Assembly (NCBI GenBank): GCA_964592235.1 | Contig: CAZQCF010000008.1 | Location: 1 to 64,000, forward strand | From: PLA3 sp964592235 | GTDB lineage: Bacteria; Planctomycetota; Phycisphaerae; UBA1845; UTPLA1 | Direction: 5' to 3' | Length of the DNA: 64,000 bases | Shown here: positions 55,307 through 63,693 of the stretch, piece by piece | Layout of the letters: each line of letters starts with the position of its first letter | Numbering within the stretch: position 1 is the first letter of the stretch | The notes under the pieces: model-generated | Databases searched by the model: none | What the model saw: the letters and a program-made list of their open reading frames with translations, nothing else | Told to the model about the DNA's origin: nothing | Translations under genes and position numbers: made by a program

Positions 55307-56599
55307 ATGAGCATCACGAAACAATCGAGCGAGCCGAGCCGTCCGTCCGGTAGCGGAGAGAGTCGGCAAGTCACCAACCTCCGGGCCGTGCTGGAAGTTT
55401 CGCGCGAGCTGGCTGCGATGGAAGAGCTGACGACGCTGCTCTCGAAAATCGAGAAGGCGGCGCTGCGGGTACTGGAATGCGAACGCGCGACGGTCTTCAT
55501 CCTTGATCGCGAGCGGAATGAGCTCTACAGCCGACTGGCCACAGGCGTGGATGAGATCCGTTTCAGCGCCGAGCGCGGCATCGCGGGGGAAGTCGTGCGG
55601 ACCGGCGAGATCGTCGACGTGCCTGATGCTTACGCCGACCCGCGCTTCAATCCCGAGATCGACCGCAAGACCGGCTTCAAGACGCGGAACATGATAAGCT
55701 TTCCGCTTCGTGGTTTCGATCACTCGATCATCGGCGTGCTGCAATTGCTTAACCGCACCGGCAGCGATGAGGCATGGGATGGCGAGCTGGTGAAGACCTT
55801 CGGTGCCCAAGTCGGCGTTGCTCTGCAGCGTCAATTGCTCGTCGAGCATTTCGCGGAGAAACAACGGCTTGAGCGCGACCTTGATATCGCCCGCACGATT
55901 CAGCAGGGCCTCCTGCCGGATAAGCCCGCGGAAGTGGACGGGTTCGACATCGCAGGATGGAACAAGCCTGCCGATCAAACCGGCGGAGATTGTTACGACT
56001 ATCTGCGACTCTGCGACGACACGCTCGCAGTCACGATCGCCGACGCCACGGGGCACGGCATCGGTCCCGCACTGATGATCGCCGAGTGTCGCGCGCTGTT
56101 TCGCGCCACCATCGGCCTCGCGCCGGACAACCTGACGGCAGCTGTGGAGCGCGTCAACAATTTGCTATGTGAAGACCTGCCCGACGACCGGTTTGTGACG
56201 GCTTTCTTCGGGGTTGTTTCGGCGAAGCGGAGCGAGATGACCTATCTTAGCGCGGGGCACGGGCCGATCATTCGCTACACGCGCGCCGATGACCGCATCG
56301 AGGAGTTCAAGGCCAACGGCGTCCCGCTTGGGATCATGGCCGATGTGCCGTTTCCCGAGCCGGATGTCTTCAAGATGGCGCCGGGCGACATGATGATCGT
56401 CGTGACGGACGGTTTCTTCGAGTGGGCCGACGCGGCGAAGAACCAATACGGCCTTGAGCGGATGTACAACCTCATTCGCGCGAATCGCGACCGAAGCAGC
56501 GCCGAGATCATCCGATTGCTGCACGAGTCGGTTCTGGCCTTTGCGCAGGGCACTCCGCAGAACGACGATCTCACCGCCGTCATTGTCAAACGAATCTAA
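55307..56599 (+). CDS. GAF-domain SpoIIE/RsbU-type serine phosphatase
   Basis: A 430-residue cytoplasmic protein. GAF domain (~35-185: 'LERATVFILDRERNELYS', 'GIAGEVVRTGEIVDVPDAY', 'FPLRGFDHSIIGVLQLLNR'), a short linker helix, then a PP2C-type SpoIIE phosphatase (~215-430) with metal ligands in 'GGDCYDY' and 'IADATGHG' and in 'VVTDGFFE' and 'QNDDLTAVIVK'. Metal ligands are complete. Such enzymes dephosphorylate anti-anti-sigma factors in partner-switching. The next gene begins one base after its stop. The ATG at 55307 has weak GGGA upstream; GTATGAT at 55231-55237 may be the -10. Confidence 0.5.
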   Translation: MSITKQSSEPSRPSGSGESRQVTNLRAVLEVSRELAAMEELTTLLSKIEKAALRVLECERATVFILDRERNELYSRLATGVDEIRFSAERGIAGEVVRTGEIVDVPDAYADPRFNPEIDRKTGFKTRNMISFPLRGFDHSIIGVLQLLNRTGSDEAWDGELVKTFGAQVGVALQRQLLVEHFAEKQRLERDLDIARTIQQGLLPDKPAEVDGFDIAGWNKPADQTGGDCYDYLRLCDDTLAVTIADATGHGIGPALMIAECRALFRATIGLAPDNLTAAVERVNNLLCEDLPDDRFVTAFFGVVSAKRSEMTYLSAGHGPIIRYTRADDRIEEFKANGVPLGIMADVPFPEPDVFKMAPGDMMIVVTDGFFEWADAAKNQYGLERMYNLIRANRDRSSAEIIRLLHESVLAFAQGTPQNDDLTAVIVKRI

Positions 56600-58111
56600 A
56601 TGCCCACTCCACTGCTTTCGCCTCGCAACATCGGTCCGGGAATCGGCCTGACGCTCGGCTTCATCGGGCTGACGGGCTGCGCCGAACCGGGGCCGCGCCG
56701 GCTCGATATGCCCAGGCCTGCGGCGATCGATGCTTCGTTTCCCGTGCCGACGTCTCGCGACATTGACACCGACAGGGACGGCCGCGCCGACTACTGGCAG
56801 CAATTCGGCGCCGACGGCCGAATCACATCGCTCGCATTTGATGCCGATGGCGACGGTTCGCCGGATGTGACAGTTGATCGCACCGTTCCGCAATCCGGCG
56901 ACCGACACTTGATCATCCTGCTGGACAGCATTCCGTTCGGTCTCGTGGAAGAGGCATGGCGGGCGGGCCGCTTTCGACTGTTTCATCCGCCGGGCCGGGT
57001 CATCAGTCCCTTTCCAGTCATGACCGATCTCTCGTTTTCGGAGCTATTTGGTGTTTCGCCCAGCCCCGGCGTGGAGGCGTCGCACTTTGACGGTCGCCGG
57101 TTGCGCGATGGGTACCAGGTCTACGCCCACGGCGGCAACGCAGGATGGAACGCGCAGGTGGACTATGCGCTTCTGCCGATTGTTCATGCCGTGGCCTACC
57201 TCGACCCGCGAAAATGGTACGACCATGAGCTGGGCAAGATTCAGCGGATGTTCCTTGGCGGGCAGGGTGATCTCCGCGGCTACGCGGTGACGACATCAGG
57301 CCTCGGTGCGTGGTATGGGCAGGCGGGGCACGCACCAGCGCTGGAGAAACTCGACGGCGTATGCGAATACGTCATGCACGCCTGTCGCGGCCGGGTGCAG
57401 ATCACGTTGCTGTCTGACCACGGGCATGTCCTGAAGAAAAGCCGCCGCATCCCGCTATCGGACTTGCTCGCGTCGAAGGGATGGCGCGTGGGGAGTCGTC
57501 TTGCGGGCGAGCGCGACGTGGTCGTGCCGGAATTCGGCGTCGTGAGCTGCGCGGCGATTCACACGCGCCGGCCGGCGGAGGTTGCGCGCGATTGCATCGG
57601 CATCGAGGGCGTCGATGTGGCGATGTATCGCGAGTCTGGGCGCGGAGAGATTACCGTGTTAGGGCGCGAGGGCGAGACGGTTTTGCGGATGGACGCGCGC
57701 GGGCGGTTCGCGGCGGAATTGGTGCGCGGCGATCCGCTGCACTTGGCCGAGGCAGCCGAATCGCTGCGTGCCGCAGGCAAGCTCGACACCGAAGGTTACG
57801 CGATGGACGCCGATTGGATGCAGGCGACTTCCGGCGGCGAGTATCCCGATCCAGTCTATCGCATCTGGCGGGCGTTCAACGGACTGGTGGAGAACGTGCC
57901 GGATGTCTATTTGAGCCTTGCCGACGGCTATCACTGCGGCAGCGAGCTCATGACGCGCCTGGTGGACATCTCCGCGACCCACGGCTCGTTGAACGCGGTC
58001 AGCTCGAAGGGCTTTGTCATGTCAACGGTCGGCTCGATGCCGCCGTCGGTGCGCATGCGCGATCTGGCGGGTGTGCTGAAATCGCTCGACGTGCCGATCA
58101 AGCGGCCGTAG
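56600..58111 (+). CDS. Lipoprotein with alkaline-phosphatase-superfamily-like core
   Basis: A 503-residue lipoprotein; the signal peptide ends in the lipobox GLTGC (Cys 27). Residues ~48-92 form two EF-hand-like Ca-binding stretches ('DTDRDGRADYWQ', 'DADGDGSPD'). After that 'HLIILLDSIPFGLVEE..FHPPG' and 'PFPVMTDLSFSELFG' resemble the start of alkaline-phosphatase/phosphodiesterase enzymes, and 'TLLSDHGHVLKK' is the Asp-His metal motif of that superfamily. The catalytic Thr/Ser is probably in 'PVMTDL'. Its start directly abuts the phosphatase stop, so both are co-translated, though their link is unclear. Predicted extracytoplasmic phosphohydrolase; substrate unknown. Confidence 0.5.
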   Translation: MPTPLLSPRNIGPGIGLTLGFIGLTGCAEPGPRRLDMPRPAAIDASFPVPTSRDIDTDRDGRADYWQQFGADGRITSLAFDADGDGSPDVTVDRTVPQSGDRHLIILLDSIPFGLVEEAWRAGRFRLFHPPGRVISPFPVMTDLSFSELFGVSPSPGVEASHFDGRRLRDGYQVYAHGGNAGWNAQVDYALLPIVHAVAYLDPRKWYDHELGKIQRMFLGGQGDLRGYAVTTSGLGAWYGQAGHAPALEKLDGVCEYVMHACRGRVQITLLSDHGHVLKKSRRIPLSDLLASKGWRVGSRLAGERDVVVPEFGVVSCAAIHTRRPAEVARDCIGIEGVDVAMYRESGRGEITVLGREGETVLRMDARGRFAAELVRGDPLHLAEAAESLRAAGKLDTEGYAMDADWMQATSGGEYPDPVYRIWRAFNGLVENVPDVYLSLADGYHCGSELMTRLVDISATHGSLNAVSSKGFVMSTVGSMPPSVRMRDLAGVLKSLDVPIKRP

Positions 58112-58153
58112 GGGTCACTCCCGTGCGACGCGACAGGCTGTTACAGTTCGTAG

Positions 58154-58173
58154 GTCGGGTCAGCAGACCCGAC
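58154..58173. repeat. Perfect hairpin between convergent genes
   Basis: GTCGGGTC-AGCA-GACCCGAC forms an 8-bp stem and tetraloop between the stops of the AlkP-like and PEP-CTERM genes. It may end transcription from both sides, but there is no T-run. It resembles small GC-rich palindromes repeated across the window. Confidence 0.5.
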
Positions 58174-58223
58174 GGGGTCGAGGTCCACACCGCTGCTGGC
58201 GCCGTTCGATCCCGCGCGTCAGG

Positions 58224-58919
58224 TCAGCGCGTGCGCCGCTTTCGTCTTCGCAGCAACATCACCGCCGGGGCGAGGAGCAGCGCGGCCGTGGCGGGTTCGG
58301 GGACGTAGTTGATGCGAACGACCGAGTTGGGCCATTCGCCGCTGCTGATGTCAAACCCGGGATTCGCGCCGAAGGCTGTGATGCGGTGGATGTCGAGGGG
58401 GTCGAATGGTTCGAAACCGACGAACCCGTTGGACCCGCCGCGGAGTTGGGTCAGCGTGCCGGGAGCGATGCCTGCCTGCGAGGTCAGGACGTAGCTGTGC
58501 AGGCTGTAAACCGTCGGCCCGGCGGGAACATCCGGCTGACCGGGGAAAAGCCCCGCCGAAAGGTACGAGAGAAAGGGCGGCATGTTTTCGTGTTGCGCGA
58601 AGACATTCGTGAACGGCGCTCCGGCGAAACTGCTTTCGGAGACGCTCAACTGCGTGGCCGGCCCGGCCGGATCGCGGATCGACAAGCTGTAGCTGCGGAG
58701 CGTGCCGTCGTCGATTATTACTCGCGTAGTAATGCGCCATTTGCATTCATTGACTGACGCGTCGCACCGAAGAAACAGAGAATCGCCTAGGTTTCCCTGC
58801 TGGTCTATGAATGAATTAGGCGATAATGCCTCGGCGCGTTGCCACACCCAGATAGCAGCATGCGCGCGAAGATGGACGAACGAGAGGATTGAGCAGACGA
58901 GCAATACTCGTGAAACCAC
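58224..58919 (-). CDS. PEP-CTERM sorted secreted protein
   Basis: A 231-residue protein; GTG start with AAAGGAG six bases upstream, signal peptide ending near 'AHA/AI'. A single beta-rich domain ('WRITTRVIIDDGTLRSYSLSIRDPAGPATQ') is followed by the classic PEP-CTERM sorting tail: 'VPEPATAALLLAPAVML' and basic 'RRRKRR'. Such proteins are cut and anchored by an exosortase to a surface layer or capsule; no exosortase is in this window. It is a paralogue of the next gene upstream on the same strand, 24 bases away. Confidence 0.5.
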   Translation of the reverse strand: MVSRVLLVCSILSFVHLRAHAAIWVWQRAEALSPNSFIDQQGNLGDSLFLRCDASVNECKWRITTRVIIDDGTLRSYSLSIRDPAGPATQLSVSESSFAGAPFTNVFAQHENMPPFLSYLSAGLFPGQPDVPAGPTVYSLHSYVLTSQAGIAPGTLTQLRGGSNGFVGFEPFDPLDIHRITAFGANPGFDISSGEWPNSVVRINYVPEPATAALLLAPAVMLLRRRKRRTR

Positions 58920-58943
58920 GATACGACTCCTTTCGGCGAAAAA

Positions 58944-60167
58944 CTACGAGCCGGTTGTGAACGATCGTTGTGAGCTCGAAGTGGTATGTCCGCAACTGTC
59001 GTTGGAAATAACTCGCCAGTAGTAAGTCGTATCGGGTTCTAGCGGCTCCGCAGGCTGCCACTGAGTACCCGGATAACACCCCGGCAGCAGTGGCGGAGGA
59101 TCGTTTGTTGTTCCAAACCGAATCTGATAGCAATCCGTCTCATCACTGACCACCCACGTCAGCGTGACGGTGGTCGAAACGCCCGTCGCATTATGGGCGG
59201 GGTAGGACAGCGCCGGCGTGCCGGGGAAACCGTCGTTTTCCGGCTCGGTATCGGGAAAGACCCGATTCGGCTTCGAGCCATCATCAATCATCGCCGCTTC
59301 AACGAGGACCGCATCGTATTCATCCCACGCCGGCTGCGACGTCGGGAGTTGACAGCCCGCGTTGGCCAGCACATGCGTCTCAACATCCGCGGCATCAAGA
59401 ACCGTATCCGACGGCATGGCGAAGGCGTCCTCCCGCTTCCTGCGCCGTCGGTGCAACAGCAGCGCCGGGGCGAGGAGCATCGCGGCCGTGGCCGGCTCGG
59501 GGACGCTCTGGATGTTGATCACCGGGTTGGGCCATTCCTGGTACAACCATACGTTTTGAATAATCGGATTATTGTCAATCCCTGTAGGTCGAGTCGCGTA
59601 GGCAGGGTCGGTTCCGGGACCGGTGCCGGTAAAGCCGTATTCCGAAGCGGCGATGAGACTGGTCGTCCCCGACCAGTGCGTTCCGAAGTCCGTCAGAACG
59701 AAGCTGTGCATGAAGTAGGGAGCCGCAGCGGGCAACTGGACCGGGGAGGATGCCTGGATGCGTGAGAGCACGCCGTTTGGCGCGTTCTCCAGAATCATCT
59801 CGGGTTCAGAGTACGACGAGCCGGCGATCGAAGTTTGAGAGACTGCCAACGTCGTGGCATTTCCCGCCGGATCGCGGATCCACAAGTCGTAAGACTTTCC
59901 CGTGCCATTTGCGATTCCCAATTGTGTCGTAATCCGCCAGGAGCAGGGTCCCAGGCTCTTGTCGCAGCGAAGATCGAGCGAATGCAGCCAGCCGTCCCAG
60001 GATGACCCCTGCTCGATGACGCTGGCATTTGGCGTCAACGGTTCCGCAGTATGCCAAGCTCGAATTTGTGCATGGGTCTCCGCGGGTACCACGAGCGCTA
60101 CTACAACAAACACCCAATTGATAATCCAGGTTGGACATCGACGTGTTGCTATGGTTTTTTCTGTCAT
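58944..60167 (-). CDS. PEP-CTERM-like protein with internal sorting motif and C-terminal Fn3 domain
   Basis: A 407-residue protein from ATG 60167, with a signal peptide (cut near 'ETHA/Q'). The first ~235 residues align with the neighbouring PEP-CTERM protein ('WRITTQLGIANG.GKSYDLWIRDPAGNATT') and end in 'VPEPATAAMLLAPALLL' plus 'HRRRRKRE'. Instead of stopping, the frame goes on for ~145 residues: an Asp/Glu-rich linker and a fibronectin-III-like domain ('PAHNATGVSTTVTLTWVVSD', 'YYWRVISNDSCG'). The reading frame is open, so this is a genuine fusion or a recent loss of the stop. The PEP-CTERM part may no longer work as a terminal signal. Confidence 0.5.
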   Translation of the reverse strand: MTEKTIATRRCPTWIINWVFVVVALVVPAETHAQIRAWHTAEPLTPNASVIEQGSSWDGWLHSLDLRCDKSLGPCSWRITTQLGIANGTGKSYDLWIRDPAGNATTLAVSQTSIAGSSYSEPEMILENAPNGVLSRIQASSPVQLPAAAPYFMHSFVLTDFGTHWSGTTSLIAASEYGFTGTGPGTDPAYATRPTGIDNNPIIQNVWLYQEWPNPVINIQSVPEPATAAMLLAPALLLHRRRRKREDAFAMPSDTVLDAADVETHVLANAGCQLPTSQPAWDEYDAVLVEAAMIDDGSKPNRVFPDTEPENDGFPGTPALSYPAHNATGVSTTVTLTWVVSDETDCYQIRFGTTNDPPPLLPGCYPGTQWQPAEPLEPDTTYYWRVISNDSCGHTTSSSQRSFTTGS

Positions 60168-60202
60168 GGGCAGGGGCTCCCGGAGCATGTGACAAATCGC
60201 GC

Positions 60203-60244
60203 GGGTGCCCCATCCTCGCGCAGCGAGGGTGGGGTCGCGATGAT
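60203..60244 (-). repeat. Palindromic repeat, copy 1 (inverted)
   Basis: Read on the minus strand it gives ATCATCGCGACCCCA, then the stem CCTCGC-TGC-GCGAGG, then ATGGGGCACCC. The stem differs from copies 2 and 4 (CCTTTGC/GCAAAGG) on both arms, so the change is compensatory. Confidence 0.5.
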
Positions 60245-60455
60245 GGGACCGTTGAGCAGCCGGACGAATCATGTCATCTCCTCGACCTGCGAACCCGGAA
60301 GCGGCCGAGCGGTGTCCTCTCATTCTATACGATTGCCTCTGCGGGCTCCAAGTCCGTGCGGCTGACCGGATCGTTATCCGTCGCACACTCGCTCTCGAAG
60401 GCGGTACGCATCGTCCAGGGCAGGCGATCGCAGATCGATTGCGCGCGGAGCCTGA

Positions 60456-60500
60456 ATCATCGCGACCCCACCCTTTGCTTCGCAAAGGATGGGGCACCCC
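60456..60500 (+). repeat. Palindromic repeat, copy 2
   Basis: ATCATCGCGACCCCA is followed by the stem CCTTTGC-TTC-GCAAAGG and ATGGGGCACC; 12 of 13 possible pairs form with one C-A mismatch. Same orientation as copies 3 and 4. Confidence 0.5.
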
Positions 60501-60581
60501 GGCATCCGGCGCTCGGCCGGGCGCGATGACGTCAAGATAGCACAAATGTCGCCGGCGGGTCAAGAGAATTCGGGTGAGATT

Positions 60582-60644
60582 TTAGCCATGAGCCATTAGC
60601 AATTAGCCGTTAGCCTTTGGCTGTTAGCTCGAAGCCTTTAGCCG
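60582..60644 (+). repeat. Nine tandem heptads (consensus TTAGCCN)
   Basis: Nine 7-base units follow each other without break: TTAGCCA, TGAGCCA, TTAGCAA, TTAGCCG, TTAGCCT, TTGGCTG, TTAGCTC, GAAGCCT, TTAGCCG. The core AGC is in every unit but one. Degenerate heptad tandem repeats of this kind are known from other bacteria, notably cyanobacteria. Confidence 0.5.
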
Positions 60645-60700
60645 GAAACGTATTGGAATGGTGAAGGGGACTGTGGTCAGTGGTCAGGGGTTAGCCGTAG

Positions 60701-60740
60701 GGTGCGTCTCCGCCACGGCGGATCTGCGACTCGACGCACC
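60701..60740. repeat. Perfect long hairpin
   Basis: GGTGCGTC (60701-60708) and GACGCACC (60733-60740) form an 8-bp stem with an inner TCCGC/GCGGA stem (60709-60722). No T-run follows. It lies inside the same repeat-rich spacer. Confidence 0.5.
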
Positions 60741-60859
60741 AACATCCAAGATTGTCGGGTCTGCGGAACAGCGCAGGGTGGGTATCGCCCGCCTTCACGA
60801 CAGACAGCCGTTTGTCAATTTTTGGCGGGCCATGCACAAACTGCTGGAATCGCCGGTCG

Positions 60860-60906
60860 ATCATCGCAACCCCGCCCTTTGCTTCGAAAAGAACAGGGCA
60901 CCCCGG
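60860..60906 (+). repeat. Palindromic repeat, copy 3 (degenerate)
   Basis: Begins ATCATCGCAACCCCGCCC and ends AGGGCACCCCGG; the inner stem is partly broken (TTTGC-TTC-GAAAAG). Preceded by the 16-base direct repeat at 60841-60856. Confidence 0.5.
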
Positions 60907-60956
60907 CGCATTCCGCCGCATGACTGCGGCGGCTCGGACCGGCGCGCGATGCACCT

Positions 60957-61000
60957 ATCATCGTGACCCCACCCTTTGCTGCGCAAAGGATCGGGCACCC
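60957..61000 (+). repeat. Palindromic repeat, copy 4
   Basis: Begins ATCATCGTGACCCCA, stem CCTTTGC-TGC-GCAAAGG, then ATCGGGCACCC. It runs into the second copy of the 16-base direct repeat at 61000-61015. Confidence 0.5.
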
Positions 61001-61029
61001 TGCTGGAATCGCCGGCCTATCCTGCCGGG

Positions 61030-61058
61030 TTGACTCCCTAACTTATACCTAATATACT
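61030..61058 (+). promoter_or_regulatory. Strong promoter giving a leaderless start for the radical SAM gene
   Basis: TTGACT (61030-61035) and TATACT (61053-61058) have a 17-base spacer. The ATG at 61067 begins nine bases after the -10 box, so the transcript start should fall within a base or two of the ATG. No ribosome site is present. Confidence 0.5.
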
Positions 61059-61066
61059 TCGCCGCC

Positions 61067-62167
61067 ATGGCTCTACGGCGCGTATCCAACCCACAGAATC
61101 CGTTTATCTCCGAGGCGCGGGAGTGGCTCGAATGCGAGCCGCCCGATGCGAAGATCGAAGTCTACGAGGAACACGCCAAATCGATCCTCTCCGAGAACGA
61201 CAGCCCCGATATCCCCTTTCGCTGGTCGATCAATCCCTATCGCGGCTGCCATCACGCCTGCGCCTATTGCTACGCGAGGCCGACGCATGAGTACCTCGGC
61301 TACGGCGCGGGGACGGACTTCGACACAAAGATCGTCGCGAAGGTGAACGCAGCCGAACTGCTTCGCAAGGCGTTCGAGAAAAAAAGCTGGCAGGGCGAGT
61401 CGATCTGCTTCTCCGGCGTGACCGACTGCTACCAGCCGCAGGAGGCGGTTTACAAGCTCACGCGCGGCTGTCTCGAAGTCTGCCTCGTCCATCGCAATCC
61501 GGTGTCGATCATCACCAAGGGCTATCTCGTCATCCGGGATCTCGATTTGCTGGCGGAACTCAATCGGGTCGCCGGCGCGAGAGTCTACATCAGTCTTGCG
61601 TTCGCCGATGACGCGACGGCGCGGCTGATTGAGCCGGGCGCTCCGCCTCCTTCTCGCCGCCTGGAAGCGATCCGGCAATTGAAGGCGGCGGGTCTGCGCG
61701 TCGGCGTCATGTGCGCGCCGATCATCCCCGGGTTGAACGACACGGAGATGCCCGAATTGCTGCGGCTGGCGGCGGAGGCGGGCGCGAAGTCGGCGGGGTA
61801 CACGGCCCTGCATCTGCCCGGCAATGCCGCGGCGGTCTTCCTGGAGCGGATCAAGGCCGCGTTGCCGCTGCGCGCCGAGCGCATCGAAAACCGCGTTCGA
61901 GAAATGCGAAACGGGGCCTTGAACGACTCACGCTTTGGCAATCGCATGCGCGGCGAAGACAATTACTGGCACGGGATCCGGCAATTGTTCAACGTCTGCG
62001 CGGTGAAGTACGGCCTGCGATCCGCGCATCGAACGACCCGTTCGAATGCGGCGTCCAATGCGACCAAGCAGGTTCCTTCCGCTGACCTGTTCACCGCCTT
62101 GCCCGCGCCGATCGTCAAGCCCACAATCGCCGGCCGCACGATACAATTGCGGCTGTTTGATGAATGA
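61067..62167 (+). CDS. PA0069-type radical SAM protein
   Basis: A 366-residue radical SAM enzyme with the cluster motif 'CHHACAYC' (~64-71) and the family pattern 'INPYRGC', 'YCYARPTHEYLGY', 'ICFSGVTDCYQPQE'. This matches the PA0069/Rv2578c family, related to spore photoproduct lyase, whose reaction is not known. The C-terminus ('TIQLRLFDE') is typical. Transcribed from its own leaderless promoter; the carboxypeptidase gene follows after 33 bases and is probably in the same operon. Confidence 0.5.
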   Translation: MALRRVSNPQNPFISEAREWLECEPPDAKIEVYEEHAKSILSENDSPDIPFRWSINPYRGCHHACAYCYARPTHEYLGYGAGTDFDTKIVAKVNAAELLRKAFEKKSWQGESICFSGVTDCYQPQEAVYKLTRGCLEVCLVHRNPVSIITKGYLVIRDLDLLAELNRVAGARVYISLAFADDATARLIEPGAPPPSRRLEAIRQLKAAGLRVGVMCAPIIPGLNDTEMPELLRLAAEAGAKSAGYTALHLPGNAAAVFLERIKAALPLRAERIENRVREMRNGALNDSRFGNRMRGEDNYWHGIRQLFNVCAVKYGLRSAHRTTRSNAASNATKQVPSADLFTALPAPIVKPTIAGRTIQLRLFDE

Positions 62168-62200
62168 CCCCAACCTCGCCGTGCATCGGGAATCCCGCCC

Positions 62201-63688
62201 ATGTCCTATTCCGAGTTGATCGCCGTGGTAAAAGAAGCCAACATCCTGTCCTCCATCGAGGGGCTGCTCGACTGGGACAGCGAGACCGTCATGCCCGAGA
62301 AGGGCCTGGCTGCGCGAGCCGAGCAGCTTTCGCTGATGGCCGCGCTGGCGCACGCGCGGCGGACCGATCCGCGCATCGGCGATTGGCTCGCCAGGCTGGA
62401 AGGCAAGGCGGCGGACGAATCGCAGGCCGCGAACCTGCGGGAGATTCGCCGCGGCTACGATCGCGCGGTGAAGATTCCCGCCGAGCTGGTTCGCAAAATC
62501 GCGCACGCTTCGACGCTCGCGAAGGACGCCTGGGGCAAGGCCCGCGCCGAGAAGAACTTCCCCGCATTCGCCCCGCATCTGTCCACGCTGCTGGACCTGA
62601 AGCGGCAGGTCGCCGGCGCGATCGGTTACGCCGCCGAGCCGTACGACGCGTTGCTGGACGAATACGAGCCGGGCATGACCACGGCGCAGGTGGCGGATGT
62701 GTTCGGCGCGCTGCGCGGCCCGCTGGCCGATTTTGTCAAGCGTCTGCAAAACGCGCCAAAGCGGCCGGACCCGGCTGTGCTGCACCGCCGATTCGACCGC
62801 GCGGCCCAGGAGAGATTCGCCCGCCGGATGGCCGAGGTGGTCGGGTTTGACTTCGCCGCCGGTCGGCTGGATGTTTCCAAACACCCCTTCTGCTCCGGGA
62901 GCTTTCCCGGCGACATCCGCCTGACGACGCGGTATTACGAAGACTTCTTCTCGCCCAGCGTCTTCGGCGTGTTGCACGAAGCGGGGCACGGACTCTACGA
63001 GCAGGGCTTGCCCGTGGAGCACGCCTTCACGCCGCTGGGCCAGCCGGTCAGCCTCGGCATTCACGAATCGCAATCGCGGATGTGGGAGAACTTCGTCGGC
63101 CGCAGCCGGGCATTCTGGGAGAAATTCTATCCCGAAGTACAGGCCGCATTTGCCGAGTCGCTTCGCGACGTCAGCCTGGATCAGTTCCATGCGGCGATCA
63201 ACGTCGTGCAGCCGTCGTTCATCCGCGTCGAGGCCGACGAGGTGACGTACAACCTGCACATCATTGTGCGGTTCGAGATGGAGCGGGGGCTGGTCAGCGG
63301 GAAGCTCGCAGTGAAGGATGTGCCCGAGGCATGGAACGCCCGCATGAAGGAATTCCTCGGCATCACGCCGCCCGATGATGCGCAGGGCTGCTTGCAGGAC
63401 ATCCACTGGTCGATGGGTGCGTTCGGGTACTTCCCGACGTACGCGCTGGGCAATCTCTACGCCGCGCAGCTCTTCGACGCCGCGAAGAAGGCCATTCCCG
63501 ACCTGGACGGCAACATCCGCGCGGGCCGGCTTCGCCCGCTGCTCGACTGGCTGCGCGAAAATGTCCATCGACACGGCCAACGGTTCCGCGCCGCCGATCT
63601 TATTCAGCGCGTCACGGGCAAACCGCCGTCGATTGAGCCGTTTCTTGCGTACGTGCGTGAAAAGTTCTTCCCTGTTTATGGACTGTGA
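62201..63688 (+). CDS. M32 (Taq-type) metallocarboxypeptidase
   Basis: A 495-residue thermostable-type carboxypeptidase. Zinc site 'HEAGHGLYEQG' (HExxH, residues ~260), followed by 'GIHESQSRMWEN' (third ligand Glu), are the M32 signatures; 'VRVEADEVTYNLHI'-like sequence and 'HWSMGAFGYFPTYALGNLYAAQ' are also typical. The enzyme removes C-terminal residues from peptides in the cytoplasm. Length and motif order are normal. Confidence 0.5.
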   Translation: MSYSELIAVVKEANILSSIEGLLDWDSETVMPEKGLAARAEQLSLMAALAHARRTDPRIGDWLARLEGKAADESQAANLREIRRGYDRAVKIPAELVRKIAHASTLAKDAWGKARAEKNFPAFAPHLSTLLDLKRQVAGAIGYAAEPYDALLDEYEPGMTTAQVADVFGALRGPLADFVKRLQNAPKRPDPAVLHRRFDRAAQERFARRMAEVVGFDFAAGRLDVSKHPFCSGSFPGDIRLTTRYYEDFFSPSVFGVLHEAGHGLYEQGLPVEHAFTPLGQPVSLGIHESQSRMWENFVGRSRAFWEKFYPEVQAAFAESLRDVSLDQFHAAINVVQPSFIRVEADEVTYNLHIIVRFEMERGLVSGKLAVKDVPEAWNARMKEFLGITPPDDAQGCLQDIHWSMGAFGYFPTYALGNLYAAQLFDAAKKAIPDLDGNIRAGRLRPLLDWLRENVHRHGQRFRAADLIQRVTGKPPSIEPFLAYVREKFFPVYGL

Positions 63689-63693
63689 GCACC

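Larger units (their letters stand above)
60841..61015 (+). repeat. 16-base direct repeat flanking palindrome copies 3 and 4
   Basis: CTGCTGGAATCGCCGG occurs exactly at 60841-60856 and again at 61000-61015, 159 bases apart. The two copies bracket palindromes 3 and 4, as if a 159-base unit had been duplicated or a mobile element had left its target duplication. Confidence 0.5.

Noticed and set aside
55118..56056. A 313-residue N-terminal extension of the TMTC-like gene
   Set aside because: It runs antisense to the well-supported GAF-SpoIIE phosphatase gene and has no similarity to the TMTC family. An ATG at 55117 gives a normal start.
61928..63580. A 550-codon minus-strand frame across the M32 carboxypeptidase gene
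   Set aside because: The plus frame carries HExxH and the rest of the M32 signature. The antisense frame has no domain and no ribosome site.
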